Source: Alphaproteobacteria bacterium (GTDB taxonomy: Bacteria > Pseudomonadota > Alphaproteobacteria > JANSWW01). Taken from it: a DNA stretch of 64,000 nucleotides. A program made the translations under genes and the position numbers. Shown here piece after piece: positions 33,966 through 43,739 of this stretch. The number at the start of each line of letters is the position of its first letter. Position 1 is the stretch's first letter. Location: assembly GCA_024743275.1 (NCBI GenBank), contig JANSWW010000001.1, forward strand, positions 186,001 to 250,000, in the 5' to 3' direction. Below the pieces are notes generated by a model. It saw only the letters and a list, made by a program, of their open reading frames with translations. It was not told the DNA's origin and searched no databases.

Positions 33966-35099
33966 TCACCAGAAATCGGAACTTGAGAAGCTTGTCCGGC
34001 CCTCAGACTGGCCGAAGACGATAAAGTGCTCGTAGGGGTTTATGCCGGCAATGTCGACATCGCGATAAACGGCTAGATAACGAGTCGTATCGAAGCTCGC
34101 GGTCGGATCCCGCCCCTCCCGCCAACCGAATTCCATGAAATGGACAAGCGGGTCGATCCCCGCCGCCACAACATCGGCATACTTCCCGAGATAGAAATCG
34201 GAATCGAAGGCGTCGACCATATGCTGGCCATAGGCCCGGATCAGGCCGGTGTTCGCGCCCGGATCCGGCAACCGGCCCTCGGCCTCGCCAAAGAAGATGT
34301 AGTGTTCGAACGGGTTAATGTTGGCGGCCGCGATATCCGGATAGGCCGCAAGATAGTCGGAGGTATCGAAGCTGCTGTTCGGATCGAGGCCGATCCGCCA
34401 TCCGGTTCCCGCAAAATGCTGATAGGCCTCGGCCCGGGATGCCCCGGACAGGCCCGCCTGCTGACTGTAGTAAGTGTGGGAGAACGCGTCGGGCACCGCG
34501 ATCGGCGGCTCGTTCAGCCCGGCCCGGTCCAACACTTGATCCAGGGTCAAGGTCCCGTCGGTGAAGCTGAACCGTTCGACATTCTCGATTCGATCCACAT
34601 CCCCGTCGGGCTGGGTGATAACGAGGGTATCGCCGGATTGCTCGACACGCCCGGAGCGAATCATGGACGAGCTGTATCCCAAGGATCCGTAATCGACCGT
34701 GTCGGTTCCGCCTCGGCCGTCGATCTCAAACGATCCGGTCCGGTTGAAGGTGGCGACCTGGGACCCGGAGGCGCCGTTCTGAGCGAAGACGTCGCCCTGC
34801 CAGGTCCCGACCAGCGACCGGGAGGAGTGAGAGATCGAACCGTTGACGAATTCGGTCAGCGTTATGGAGAGTTGATCCATCGTCGCCAATTCACGACCAG
34901 AGGAACTCTGATACTCGATCGACGTGATTACGTAGTCGAACGCCGTGGTGTAGTAATCCAGCTCGAACCGATACCCTGATCGAGTGTACAAGACAGCGGT
35001 GTTGTAATCGATATCCACGGCATTGATCAGGGTGAGGTCCGCCCTGACAAAGCTCGGCTCCCAGGTCTGGGGCGGCGCGTTATAGAAAACTCGCGTCAT
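33966..35099 (-). CDS. Secreted-type repeat protein with RTX-associated motifs
   Basis: The 377-residue protein has no signal peptide. Residues 1-120 are not recognised. Residues about 128-190 (GGTDTVDYGSL, then DRIENVERFSFTDGTLTL) match the NVE-L-FxDGT element common in type I-secreted, RTX-like proteins. From about residue 224 there are four copies, the first partial, of a roughly 36-residue unit: FD-x3-YL-x2-Y-D-x-AG-I-P-x2-H-x4-G-x2-EGR. The chain ends in SSSDFW, a plausible type I secretion tail. Glycine/aspartate nonapeptide repeats are missing. A calcium-binding, surface or matrix role is an inference. GGAGAAGG precedes ATG 35099. Confidence 0.7.
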   Translation of the reverse strand: MTRVFYNAPPQTWEPSFVRADLTLINAVDIDYNTAVLYTRSGYRFELDYYTTAFDYVITSIEYQSSSGRELATMDQLSITLTEFVNGSISHSSRSLVGTWQGDVFAQNGASGSQVATFNRTGSFEIDGRGGTDTVDYGSLGYSSSMIRSGRVEQSGDTLVITQPDGDVDRIENVERFSFTDGTLTLDQVLDRAGLNEPPIAVPDAFSHTYYSQQAGLSGASRAEAYQHFAGTGWRIGLDPNSSFDTSDYLAAYPDIAAANINPFEHYIFFGEAEGRLPDPGANTGLIRAYGQHMVDAFDSDFYLGKYADVVAAGIDPLVHFMEFGWREGRDPTASFDTTRYLAVYRDVDIAGINPYEHFIVFGQSEGRTSFSSSDFW

Positions 35100-35247
35100 T
35101 GCAACCTTCTCCAGTGTATCATGGGTGCCATCGGGCCACTGAGATCATTAAAGGAGCATGACAGGTGGACTTGCTGCCGATAACTTAAAAATCGGCAATG
35201 TTCACATCTTTCGGGCGTGTCAGAAACGGCAACGGGCGCCACGGAGC

Positions 35248-35748
35248 CTATTTCAAGACGATCTGGTCCGTTCCCCAAAGCCAGCCGATCAGGGCGAAAC
35301 CCAGCAGCAGCAGAATGCCGAAGACGATGCCCAGGGTTTCCAGAAAACCGCCGGACTTCTTCACCGGTTCGACTTTCGGGTTCGGGGTGGGACGGGGCTC
35401 CGGCGCGGCCGGTTTTTCCCCTTCCCCGGCATCGAGCCCGCCGCCCTTCTTGATTTCCGCCTTTACATCCTCCGGAATCGCTTGATCGGACCGTTTGTAA
35501 AAGCCCTCGCCCCGCTTGGTGATCACCTGATCGGCGAATTCGCCGGTGTCCTTGTTGTAGACCGACTTGACCATGCGGATGCCCGGCGGTTGGCCCTTGT
35601 AGATCCAGACGGAGGCTTCCGCGTAGGCCTCGTCGGCCTGATCCTTATCGCCGTAAACCCCTTCGATATACCAAGTGTCTCCCTTGGCCGGGAATTGCAT
35701 GAAGATCTCGTAGGTGTTTTCCCCATGCTGGTAGATCGGTTTCGGCAT
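35248..35748 (-). CDS. Hypothetical tail-anchored protein
   Basis: I do not recognise this 166-residue protein. Residues 1-95 form a soluble domain (start MPKPIYQHGENTYEIFMQFP) with aromatic and acidic residues. A proline/glutamate-rich linker (PAAPEPRPTPNPKVEP, about 112-127) follows, and a single hydrophobic helix near the C-terminus (LETLGIVFGILLLLGFALIG) should anchor it in the membrane with the N-terminal domain in the cytoplasm. GGGGAG lies five bases before ATG 35748. Neighbours on both sides are unrelated. Longer upstream readings have no support. Confidence 0.7.
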   Translation of the reverse strand: MPKPIYQHGENTYEIFMQFPAKGDTWYIEGVYGDKDQADEAYAEASVWIYKGQPPGIRMVKSVYNKDTGEFADQVITKRGEGFYKRSDQAIPEDVKAEIKKGGGLDAGEGEKPAAPEPRPTPNPKVEPVKKSGGFLETLGIVFGILLLLGFALIGWLWGTDQIVLK

Positions 35749-35910
35749 CCTGGCTCCCCATATCGACGAGCGATTGACACTCCTCCTCGCCCCACAATGG
35801 AACGACCCCACAATGGAACGAAAGGATAAACGGATCGTTGACGAGGGGATAGGACATGCATCCCGGCAGACGCTTGACCCCGGCGCCACGCTGCGCGATG
35901 GGTTCGCGCC

Positions 35911-36381
35911 ATGACAATACACCCCACCACCACGGTTTATGTGGACGCGGATGCCTGCCCGGTCCGGGATGAGGCCCTGAAGGTCGCCGAACGGCACCAA
36001 ACCCCGGTCAAGATCGTGTCCAACGGCGGAATCCGCCCGTCGCGCCATCCCCTCGTCGAAACGGTGATCGTACCGGAGGGCGCGGACGCCGCCGACCAGT
36101 GGATCGCCGACCGAATCGGCCCGCGCGATGTCTGCGTCACCGGCGACATCCCGCTGGCCGCCCGCTGCGTCGAGGCCGGTGCATTGGTCGTCAAACACAA
36201 TGGTGACCGGCTCGACCAACGTAATATCGGTCAGGCCCTGGGGATGCGCGACCTGATGGCCGACCTGCGAGCCGCCGACCCCCTGGCCGTGCACCGGGGC
36301 GGCAAGGGGTTCACCAAACAGGACCGGTCCCGCTTTCTCGACAGCCTGGACCGGATCCTGCGCGAAACCGCCCGCCGCTGA
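35911..36381 (+). CDS. YaiI/YqxD family (DUF188, UPF0178) protein
   Basis: This 156-residue cytoplasmic protein matches the UPF0178 family: [15 protein letters not shown] at the N-terminus, VSNGGIRPS, the acidic [13 protein letters not shown] segment, and [12 protein letters not shown]. The fold resembles PIN-type nucleases, with conserved aspartates, but no activity has been firmly assigned. It stands alone, 20 bases before a 14-bp palindrome that separates it from the convergent amidohydrolase gene. Confidence 0.92.
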   Translation: MTIHPTTTVYVDADACPVRDEALKVAERHQTPVKIVSNGGIRPSRHPLVETVIVPEGADAADQWIADRIGPRDVCVTGDIPLAARCVEAGALVVKHNGDRLDQRNIGQALGMRDLMADLRAADPLAVHRGGKGFTKQDRSRFLDSLDRILRETARR

Positions 36382-36401
36382 GGCTAAGCTCTCTTTCGCC
36401 T

Positions 36402-36415
36402 TAGGTCACGACCCA
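36402..36415. repeat. TAGGTCATGACCYA-type palindrome, copy 2
   Basis: TAGGTCACGACCCA differs from the copy at 3843 by one base. It lies in the 37-base space between the convergent DUF188 and M20 amidohydrolase genes. Function unknown. Confidence 0.55.
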
Positions 36416-36418
36416 GAC

Positions 36419-37591
36419 TTACTTTGCGGGAAGCTCCTGCTCCACCAGGGCGGCCCAGAGGCTGGCACCGGTGGTGAGCACCTCGTCATTGTAGTCGTAT
36501 TCCGGATGGTGGACCGAGTGGAAATGGGTCTCGTCCCCACCGCCCAGGAAGATGAAAGCGCCCGGTCGCTCCTCCAGCATGAAGGAAAAATCCTCGCTGC
36601 CCATCAGAAGATCGGTCTCCGTTTCGATGGCCTGCGGGCCGACCACCTGGGCCGCGGCCGCGACGATCCGGTCGGTCTGCGCGGCGTGGTTGACGGTGAC
36701 CGGGTAGCCTTCCCGGTAGTCGCAGAGGATCTCGATGCCGTTGACCTTGGCCAGCGCGTCGCAGAGGTCCTGGAAATAGCTGCGGATCATGTTCCGCGTC
36801 TCCGCCGATGTGGTGCGGATCGAGGCGTCGAGCACCGCCTGGTGCGGAATGACGTTGTTCGCGGTCCCGGCATGGAACTGGGTGATGCTGACTACCGCCC
36901 CTTCGACCGGGTTGACCTTGCGCGACACGATGGTCTGGGCGGCCTGATAGATCTGCGTCCCGATGGCGATCGGGTCGACGGTCAGATGCGGGATCGCCGC
37001 GTGACCGCCCCGGCCGTTGATGGTGATCTTCATACCGTCGGCGGCGGCCAGCAGCGGTCCCTTGCGGATGGCGAATTGGTTCTTGGGAAGCTGAGGCATG
37101 TTGTGGAGGCCATAGACCGTGTCGCAATTGAAGCGGTCGAAAAGGCCGTCGTCGATCATCGCCTTGGCGCCGGCCCCGCCCTCTTCGGCCGGCTGGAAGA
37201 TCACGTTGACTGTCCCGGCGAAGTTCCGGGTCTCGGCGAGATAGCGGGCTGCCCCCAACAGGGTCGCGGTGTGCCCGTCGTGACCGCAGGCATGCATCTT
37301 GCCGGGCACCGTCGATTTATAGGCCGGATTGCCGACCTCCTGCATCGGCAGCGCGTCCATATCGGCACGAATGCCGATGCTGCCGGTGCCGTCCTGATTG
37401 CCCTTGATGACACCGACCACACCGGTCTTGCCGATCTGCTCGTGCACCTCGATGCCCCAGCTCCGCAGCTTGTCGGCGACGATGCCGGCCGTGCGGGTCT
37501 CCTCGTAGCAAAGCTCCGGATGGGCATGGAAATCCTGACGCCACTCCCGCATATCCGCCTCGAAATCGGCGATCCGGTTCTTGATGGGCAT
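36419..37591 (-). CDS. M20-family amidohydrolase (N-acyl amino acid/peptide deacylase)
   Basis: The 390-residue enzyme belongs to the M20D amidohydrolases (hippurate hydrolase/N-acyl-L-amino acid amidohydrolase). Metal-site motifs are seen in order: RADMDALPMQE, ACGHDGHTA, FQPAEEGGAGA and GLHNMP, and a C-terminal histidine in THFHSVHHPEYD. There is no signal peptide. Candidate substrates are acylated amino acids, indole amino acid conjugates or small peptides. It is 57 bases downstream of the last transporter gene of the oligopeptide operon, so it probably processes the imported compound. GGAGACACC precedes the ATG. Confidence 0.9.
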   Translation of the reverse strand: MPIKNRIADFEADMREWRQDFHAHPELCYEETRTAGIVADKLRSWGIEVHEQIGKTGVVGVIKGNQDGTGSIGIRADMDALPMQEVGNPAYKSTVPGKMHACGHDGHTATLLGAARYLAETRNFAGTVNVIFQPAEEGGAGAKAMIDDGLFDRFNCDTVYGLHNMPQLPKNQFAIRKGPLLAAADGMKITINGRGGHAAIPHLTVDPIAIGTQIYQAAQTIVSRKVNPVEGAVVSITQFHAGTANNVIPHQAVLDASIRTTSAETRNMIRSYFQDLCDALAKVNGIEILCDYREGYPVTVNHAAQTDRIVAAAAQVVGPQAIETETDLLMGSEDFSFMLEERPGAFIFLGGGDETHFHSVHHPEYDYNDEVLTTGASLWAALVEQELPAK

Positions 37592-37648
37592 GATGGTGTC
37601 TCCTGTCTCAGATTTGCGGGTGCGGCTACTGCTTTCGTATAACCAGTC

Positions 37649-38590
37649 TTACCGCCCCCGGATGCGCGGGTCGAGAGCATCCCGCAGGCCGTCCCCCATA
37701 TAGTTGACGCTCAACACGGTGAGCGAAATCGCAAGCCCCGGCCAGATCACCCGCGCCGGGTTGATATTGAGAAAGGGCACCCCGTCATAGAGCAGCCGGC
37801 CCCAGGTCGGGAAATCCGACGGGAAGCCTAGTCCGAGGAAACTGAGCGCGCTCTCCGTGATGATCGCCTGCGCCACGCCCAGGGTCGCCGAGACCATGAT
37901 CGGACTCAGGACATTGGGGAAGATATGCCGCAGAATCACCCCATGGGTCCGGGTCCCGACACTGCGCGCGGCGAGCACGAACTCGCGTTCCTTGATCGCC
38001 AGCACCTCGCTGCGCACGATCCTTGCGGCCTGCATCCAACTGGTGATGCCGATCACGAACACGATCAGAATGAAAATGCCGATCTCGGGCCCGAACATGT
38101 TCCGGAGCGGGTCCCGGAACAGCATGATGATGACCAGCAGCAGCGGCAGGATCGGCAGCGCCAGGAACAGATCGGTCAGGCGCATCAACGGACCGTCCAG
38201 GCGCCGGAAGAACCCGGCCAGCACCCCGACCAGGGTCCCGAGCGTAAGCGACAGCGCCATCGCCGTCACCCCGACCGCCAGCGAGGTCCGACCGCCGGCC
38301 AGAACCTGGGCGAACATATCCCGGCCCAGATTGTCCGTCCCCATTGGATGGGCCAGCGACATGCCCTGGTTCTTCGATCGATAATCGAGATATTGCGGGT
38401 CGATGTCGTGGATATAGGGGCCGACCAAGACGAGCAGGACGATGGTCGTGAACACCCCCACCCCGACCAGCGCGCCCTTGTGTGTCTTGAACTGCGCCCA
38501 GACGTCGAGCCACAGGGAGCGGTGCTTGAGGACCTCCGGATCCCCCGCGGGGTCGAATTCCCCCCGTCCGTTGATCGCCGGGTCAGTCAT
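37649..38590 (-). CDS. Oligopeptide-type ABC transporter permease (DppC/OppC)
   Basis: This inner-membrane permease of 313 residues has six predicted helices. The ABC-transporter coupling motif lies in the last third (EREFVLAARSVGTRTHGVILRHIFPN, beginning EREFVLAARS). An N-terminal cytoplasmic extension precedes helix 1, as in the OppC/DppC group. Its start overlaps the end of the DppB-like gene by eight bases. With the other genes at 38583-43589 it forms a peptide/nickel-class importer. Confidence 0.93.
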   Translation of the reverse strand: MTDPAINGRGEFDPAGDPEVLKHRSLWLDVWAQFKTHKGALVGVGVFTTIVLLVLVGPYIHDIDPQYLDYRSKNQGMSLAHPMGTDNLGRDMFAQVLAGGRTSLAVGVTAMALSLTLGTLVGVLAGFFRRLDGPLMRLTDLFLALPILPLLLVIIMLFRDPLRNMFGPEIGIFILIVFVIGITSWMQAARIVRSEVLAIKEREFVLAARSVGTRTHGVILRHIFPNVLSPIMVSATLGVAQAIITESALSFLGLGFPSDFPTWGRLLYDGVPFLNINPARVIWPGLAISLTVLSVNYMGDGLRDALDPRIRGR

Positions 38591-39596
38591 AGCGGATCCT
38601 CGGGTCGAGCATGCCGTAGAGCAAATCCGCGATCAGATTGAACATCACGATGAGGATCGCGAAGATAAAGGTAACGGTCTGTACCGTCGGGATGTCGGCC
38701 CCCTCGATCGCCCCGATCAGCAGATGCCCGACGCCGTTGATGCGGAAGATCTGCTCGGTGATGATCGCGCCCGCGAAGGTCGCCGGCAGACCGAGCGCGA
38801 TCACCGTGATCACCGGGATCATGCTGTTGCGCAGGACATGGACCAGCACGACGATGCGCTCGTTCAATCCCTTTGCCCGGGCGGTCCTGACATATTCCTG
38901 ATTGAGGTTGTCGAGCATGGAGGAGCGCATGAAACGGCTCAACTGCGCGGCGTTGAACAGGGCGAGGACCATCACCGGCATGATCATCTGTTTCACCTGG
39001 ACGATGAAGCTGTCGAAGTCGGTTACCTGATGGGTCGTGTCGTAGATCGACGGAAACCAGCCGAGATAGACGCTGAAGATGACGATGAAGACCGTGCCGG
39101 TGAAGAAGGTCGGGACGGAGAAGCCGACCATGGAAACGAAGGTGCCGACCTGATCGAAGGCGGAATACTGCTTGTAGGCGGAAATCACGCCGATCGGGAC
39201 GGCGATCATGATGGCGACGAGATAGGACACCCCGACGACGGTCAGGGTCTGGGGCAGCCGCGCGGCGATGAGATCGACCACCGGCGCCCGGGTCGACCAG
39301 GAGCGGACCCTGAGGCGGTTCTCGGAATCGCCGATTTGGATGCCCCAGGCCTGTTCCATCAGATTGAGCGGCTCATTGATCATGAACTGCTGCAACCATC
39401 TGAGATAGCGGATGTGGAAGGGTTCGCCGAGGCCGAGGCTAAGCTTGATCTTCTCGCGGATCTCCTCGGGGATGGTCAGCGGCAACTGCGCGGTCGGATC
39501 GCTCGGCGCCAGATCGAGCAGCGCGAAGATGATGAAGCTGATCACCAGCAAGGTCGGGATCGCGAGCAGCAATCGGCGAATGGCGTATCTCAGCAT
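38583..39596 (-). CDS. Oligopeptide-type ABC transporter permease (DppB/OppB)
   Basis: This 337-residue inner-membrane permease has the DppB-type N-terminus (MLRYAIRRLLLAIPTLLVIS), a large periplasmic loop, five further helices, and the coupling segment EYVRTARAKGLNERIV. It follows the binding-protein gene after a strong intergenic hairpin, which would lower its expression relative to the binding protein. It pairs with the next permease, which it overlaps. Confidence 0.93.
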   Translation of the reverse strand: MLRYAIRRLLLAIPTLLVISFIIFALLDLAPSDPTAQLPLTIPEEIREKIKLSLGLGEPFHIRYLRWLQQFMINEPLNLMEQAWGIQIGDSENRLRVRSWSTRAPVVDLIAARLPQTLTVVGVSYLVAIMIAVPIGVISAYKQYSAFDQVGTFVSMVGFSVPTFFTGTVFIVIFSVYLGWFPSIYDTTHQVTDFDSFIVQVKQMIMPVMVLALFNAAQLSRFMRSSMLDNLNQEYVRTARAKGLNERIVVLVHVLRNSMIPVITVIALGLPATFAGAIITEQIFRINGVGHLLIGAIEGADIPTVQTVTFIFAILIVMFNLIADLLYGMLDPRIRYD

Positions 39597-39653
39597 GGGC
39601 CGGCCCCATTCATGACGTTCCCGGACGCCCGCCGGTGCGGGGTCCCGGATTGT

Positions 39654-39694
39654 AAAAAGGCCGGTCCGGCGGGATTACCCCGCCGGACCGAAAC
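39654..39694 (-). terminator. Intercistronic hairpin after the binding-protein gene
   Basis: A 12-base-pair stem (39662-39673 with 39679-39690, loop of five) is followed on the minus strand by GGCCTTTTTAC. It lies between the substrate-binding protein and permease genes and probably acts as a partial terminator or 3' end protector. Confidence 0.75.
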
Positions 39695-39706
39695 GACGGA
39701 TTTCGA

Positions 39707-41419
39707 TTACTTCTTCCGATGCCAGTCCTGGATGTTCCACGGCGTGGCGTCCCAGGGATTGGGATAGGCGCCGCCACCGAGCGTGTTGGAACGGGCCGCA
39801 ACGCCACCACGGTGGATGAGCGGGATAATGGCGCCATAGTCGACGAGCATGTCGTTCATCTTCTTGGCGATGTCCGCCCGGTCCTCGAGCGCGGCGGTGA
39901 CCGCCAGTTTCGCGGCCAGGGCGTCATATTCCGGATCGCAATAGCGCGGCATGTTCTGGCCGATCCACTGGGTTTCCGGGCTGGGCATCTTATCGCAGGT
40001 CCAGCGCAGCATGTAGTTCTCCGGATCGGTTCCATTGAAGTTGTTCGTGTACATCTCGATGTCCGCGAAGAACTTCTGGAAGGTGTCCGGGCTGGACTGA
40101 TCGCCACCGAAGAAGACCGAGGCGCTGACGTTCTTGAGTTCGGTCTCGACGCCGATGTCCTGCCACATCTGCTTGATAAGGGCCTGGGTGCCCTGACGCA
40201 CGGAGTTGGTGGAGGTCTGGTAGAGGATCGACAGCCGCACGCCGTCCTTGGCGCGGATCCCGTCGGAACCCCGCTCCCAACCCGCTTCGTCGAGCATTTT
40301 GTTGGCGGCGTCGATGTCCTGGGTCTTGCACCAGTCATTGGCCGTCGACGCGTAGACCGCCGGTGCCGGCAGCACGTTGCAGGTCACCTGCCCGGCCTGA
40401 CCATAGCCAGCGTCGACCAGAATCTGACGGTCGATCGCCAGCGACAGGGCCCGGCGGACCGCCGGATCGCTCAGGAAGGGATGCGGGTTGTTGCCGTCCT
40501 GATAGGTCGCCCGCTTCTCGCCCAGGGCCGGGTCCGGATTGGTGAGCTGGACCTTCAGACGCTCGACCGAGGTTCCAAAGGCCGAGATCACCTCGCCCTT
40601 GCCCTTGGCTTCCATGGTGGTGAGGATTTCCGGCTCGACCTGCAGGTTCCAGGCATAGTCGAACTCGCCGGTCTCCAGGACCGCCCGGGCCGCCGACACG
40701 GCATCCCCGCCGCCCTTCAGCAGCACGCTCTCGAAATGCGGCTTGCCGGCCTCGCGGTAGTTCTCGTTCATTTCATAGAGCGCCACATCGTTCGGGCGGA
40801 ACTCCTTGATCTTGAACGGGCCGGTCCCGATGGTGCCGAAATTCTCGTCGGTGCATTCCGGCAGCTTGGCGCCCATGCAGTCCTTGAACTGGGCTTGCTG
40901 GAACACCGGCGCTTCGGCCCCGACGAAGGGTCCATAGGGGAAGGGCTTGGCGACCCCGAAAGTGATCTTCACCGTGTGGTCGTCCAACGCCTCCACGGAC
41001 GAGACGTCCTGGAAGCGCTCGATGGCGTTGCAGCCGCCCTCCGGATGCATGCAGAGATCGGCGGTGAAGACCACGTCGGCGGCCGTGAACGGCGTGCCGT
41101 CGGACCACACCACGCCCTGCTTCAGCTTCCAGGTGATCGACTTCAGATCCTCCGCGACGCCGCCATTGGCGACGGTCGGAATCTCCTCCGCAAGGGTTGG
41201 GACGAGATTGCCGTTCTCATCGTAGTTGGCCAGCGGCTCGATGATGAGCGACGAGGCGTGAATGTCCTTGGTTCCGCCCGAAAGAAACGGGTTGAGAATG
41301 GACGGGGCCTGCCAATAGAGGATGCGCAATTGACCGTCGGCGCCACGCTCGGCGTGGGCGGCGGTCGAGATCATCGTGACGGCCGTGGCCGCCATCAAGA
41401 TCGACGTGAACTTACCCAT
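39707..41419 (-). CDS. ABC transporter substrate-binding protein (SBP_bac_5, peptide type)
   Basis: The 570-residue protein has an N-terminal signal peptide ending around AAHAE and the family 5 binding-protein fold used for peptides, nickel and opines. Typical elements are SIITEPLANYDENG-like (here SLIIEPLANYDENG), WKLKQGVVWSDGTPFTAADV, GTGPFKIKEFRPND, and RRALSLAIDRQ. It would act in the periplasm and deliver substrate to the two permeases. The ligand cannot be read from the sequence. It is separated from the ATPase gene upstream by 87 bases and from the permease gene by a hairpin. Confidence 0.93.
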   Translation of the reverse strand: MGKFTSILMAATAVTMISTAAHAERGADGQLRILYWQAPSILNPFLSGGTKDIHASSLIIEPLANYDENGNLVPTLAEEIPTVANGGVAEDLKSITWKLKQGVVWSDGTPFTAADVVFTADLCMHPEGGCNAIERFQDVSSVEALDDHTVKITFGVAKPFPYGPFVGAEAPVFQQAQFKDCMGAKLPECTDENFGTIGTGPFKIKEFRPNDVALYEMNENYREAGKPHFESVLLKGGGDAVSAARAVLETGEFDYAWNLQVEPEILTTMEAKGKGEVISAFGTSVERLKVQLTNPDPALGEKRATYQDGNNPHPFLSDPAVRRALSLAIDRQILVDAGYGQAGQVTCNVLPAPAVYASTANDWCKTQDIDAANKMLDEAGWERGSDGIRAKDGVRLSILYQTSTNSVRQGTQALIKQMWQDIGVETELKNVSASVFFGGDQSSPDTFQKFFADIEMYTNNFNGTDPENYMLRWTCDKMPSPETQWIGQNMPRYCDPEYDALAAKLAVTAALEDRADIAKKMNDMLVDYGAIIPLIHRGGVAARSNTLGGGAYPNPWDATPWNIQDWHRKK

Positions 41420-41506
41420 GTGATGCTCCCTCGTTGTGATGTCGCGCCCCGGTTGGCCCGCGGTCTTCGACGATTGATACGATTCGGCGGGGCTCCTCCC
41501 GACTTG

Positions 41507-42544
41507 TCAGCCCCTCCCAAATTCCTGATCCGGATAATGACAGGCCACCCTGTGGCCCGGCTCGATCTCGCGCCATTCCGGCTCTTCCGCATGGCAGAGG
41601 TCGGTCGCGATCGGACAGCGTGTGCAGAAATTGCAGCCGGCCGGTGGATTGGCCGGGCTCGGAAGATCGCCCTTCAGGACGATGTGCTCGCGGGTCGCCT
41701 CGATCTCCGGATTGGGGATCGGGACGGCCGAGAGCAGCGCCTTGGTGTATGGATGCTTCGGATTGCTGTAGAGCGTTTCGCGGGTGGTCATCTCGACCAT
41801 CTTGCCGAGATACATGACCGCCACCCGGTCGGCGATGTGGCGGACCATGCTGAGATCATGGCTGATGAAGAGGTAGGAAAGCCCCAGCCTTTCCTGCAAC
41901 TCCTCAAGCAAATTGACCACCTGGGCCTGAATCGACACGTCGAGGGCGGCGATCGGTTCGTCGCAAACGATGAATTCCGGATTGAGGGCGAGCGCGCGGG
42001 CGATGCCGATGCGCTGCCGCTGGCCACCGGAGAATTCATGCGGATAGCGGTTGGTGAAGCGCGGATTGAGGCCGACCGCCTCCAGAAGCGCCTCGACCTT
42101 CTCGTTCTTTTCCTGCTGGCCAAGAGCGCCGTGGACCTGCAGCGGCTCGGAGATGATCGAGCCGACGGTCATCCTGGGATTGAGGCTGGCATGGGGGTCC
42201 TGGAAGACCATCTGCATGCGCGGCCGCACCTGGCGAAGCTGCTCGCCGCGCATCGGCACGATGTCCTCGCCGTCGATGAGAATACGCCCGGCCGTCGGGT
42301 CGTAGAGCCGCAGCAGCGCGCGCCCGATGGTTGACTTGCCGCAGCCGCTCTCGCCGACGAGTCCGAGAGTCTCGCCGCGCATGACCTCGAAGGAGACCCC
42401 GTCGACCGCTTTGATCGTGCCGACCTGGCGCCGCAGAATCCCGGCGTAGATCGGGAAGTGCATCTTCAGCCCTTCGATCTGGACGATCGGGCGGGCGTTG
42501 CCCGCGACCGGCGACGGCTGGGGCTCGAGCGCGCTAACGGACAT
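41507..42544 (-). CDS. Oligopeptide-type ABC transporter ATP-binding protein (DppF/OppF)
   Basis: The 345-residue ATPase has Walker [10 protein letters not shown], signature FSGGQRQR, and Walker B FIVCDEP. The C-terminal oligopeptide-ABC extension contains a cysteine cluster ([14 protein letters not shown]). ATG 42544 gives an 11-base overlap with the end of the DppD-like gene and has a GGGAG site eight bases upstream. It pairs with that gene as a heterodimeric ATPase. Confidence 0.94.
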   Translation of the reverse strand: MSVSALEPQPSPVAGNARPIVQIEGLKMHFPIYAGILRRQVGTIKAVDGVSFEVMRGETLGLVGESGCGKSTIGRALLRLYDPTAGRILIDGEDIVPMRGEQLRQVRPRMQMVFQDPHASLNPRMTVGSIISEPLQVHGALGQQEKNEKVEALLEAVGLNPRFTNRYPHEFSGGQRQRIGIARALALNPEFIVCDEPIAALDVSIQAQVVNLLEELQERLGLSYLFISHDLSMVRHIADRVAVMYLGKMVEMTTRETLYSNPKHPYTKALLSAVPIPNPEIEATREHIVLKGDLPSPANPPAGCNFCTRCPIATDLCHAEEPEWREIEPGHRVACHYPDQEFGRG

Positions 42545-43589
42545 CGAAAGGCTCCCCCCCATTGAAAGGCTCACCTCGGTCGATGTCCCACCAGCAGGCG
42601 ACATCATGACTGTCCCCGTTCTCCGCCAGGCCGTCGTCGACCATGCGCAGAGGGGGATTCTCCCGCCAGCAGCGCTCGAACGCGTATTGGCAGCGCGGGG
42701 CGAAAGGACAGGAGGTCGGTTCCGCATCCAGGCTGGGCGGCTGGCCGCCGATGGTGACCAACCGCTCGGACCGCTGGTCTTCCAGGCTGGGCAGGGTCTC
42801 CAGAAGGGCCTTTGTGTAGGGGTGCTTCGGTGCGCCATAGAGGCGTTTCACCGGAGCGTGCTCGACGATGAGCCCCCCATACATCACCATGACCCGGTCG
42901 GCGATCCCGGCGACCACCCCCAGATCGTGAGTGATCCAGATCATCGCCATGCCCAGTTCCTGCCTCAGTTTCCGGACGATCTCCAGAATCTGTGCCTGGA
43001 TGGTCACGTCGAGCGCGGTGGTGGGCTCGTCGGCGATCAGCATCTTCGGATCGCAGGCCAAGGCGATGGCGATCATCACCCGCTGGCGCATCCCCCCCGA
43101 GAATTGGTGCGGGTAGTCGTCGAGCCGGTCCTTGGCGGAGGGAATGCCAACCAGTTCGAGAAGCTCCGCCGCCCGCGCCCTCGCCTCCTTCTTCGACAGA
43201 CCGAGATGGGTCTGCAACGGCTCGATCAACTGGAAACCGACGGTGAAGACCGGATTGAGCGAGGTCATCGGGTCCTGAAAAATGAAACCGATCTGCCCGC
43301 CCCGGACATCCCGCAATTCGTTGGGCTTGAGTTTCAGAAGATCGCGCCCGTCGAAGATCACCTCGCCGGAGACGATACGGGCCGGCGGCATCGGGATGAG
43401 CTTCAAGAGCGACATCATGGTCACGCTCTTTCCCGATCCGCTCTCGCCGACAATACCGAGGAGTTCGCCCTCGCGGACATGGAAGCTAACGCCGTTGACG
43501 GCGTGGACGTCGTTCTCCCGGGTCGCAAACACCGTCCTCAAGTCCTTGACTTGAAGCAGGGATCGGTCGCGCGCGACGAGACTGTCCAT
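42534..43589 (-). CDS. Oligopeptide-type ABC transporter ATP-binding protein (DppD/OppD)
   Basis: The 351-residue ATPase shows Walker [10 protein letters not shown], signature FSGGMRQR, Walker B MLIADEP, and the C-terminal oligopeptide-ABC extension with a Cys pattern ([15 protein letters not shown]). ATG 43589 with GAGGG a few bases upstream is preferred over 43625. It is the first gene of a five-gene importer plus amidohydrolase unit. The 150-base gap to the divergent gamma-glutamyltransferase-like gene should hold the promoter. Confidence 0.94.
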   Translation of the reverse strand: MDSLVARDRSLLQVKDLRTVFATRENDVHAVNGVSFHVREGELLGIVGESGSGKSVTMMSLLKLIPMPPARIVSGEVIFDGRDLLKLKPNELRDVRGGQIGFIFQDPMTSLNPVFTVGFQLIEPLQTHLGLSKKEARARAAELLELVGIPSAKDRLDDYPHQFSGGMRQRVMIAIALACDPKMLIADEPTTALDVTIQAQILEIVRKLRQELGMAMIWITHDLGVVAGIADRVMVMYGGLIVEHAPVKRLYGAPKHPYTKALLETLPSLEDQRSERLVTIGGQPPSLDAEPTSCPFAPRCQYAFERCWRENPPLRMVDDGLAENGDSHDVACWWDIDRGEPFNGGEPFDVR

Positions 43590-43739
43590 CCACCGCCCTC
43601 TGCATGAAATTGCACGAATCGGCATAAACGAAAGGTTACTCTAGCGACGGCTCTTCTAGCTTGCCAACCCCAATTCAGAGACTTCACCCGTGAAACTCTG
43701 GTATACGCTGAATATCAATGGATGCGTTCGGAGGGGGTC

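Noticed and set aside
39719-42334. An 871-codon plus-strand frame opposite the oligopeptide importer genes
   Set aside because: It is antisense to the binding-protein and ATPase genes, which have full family motifs.
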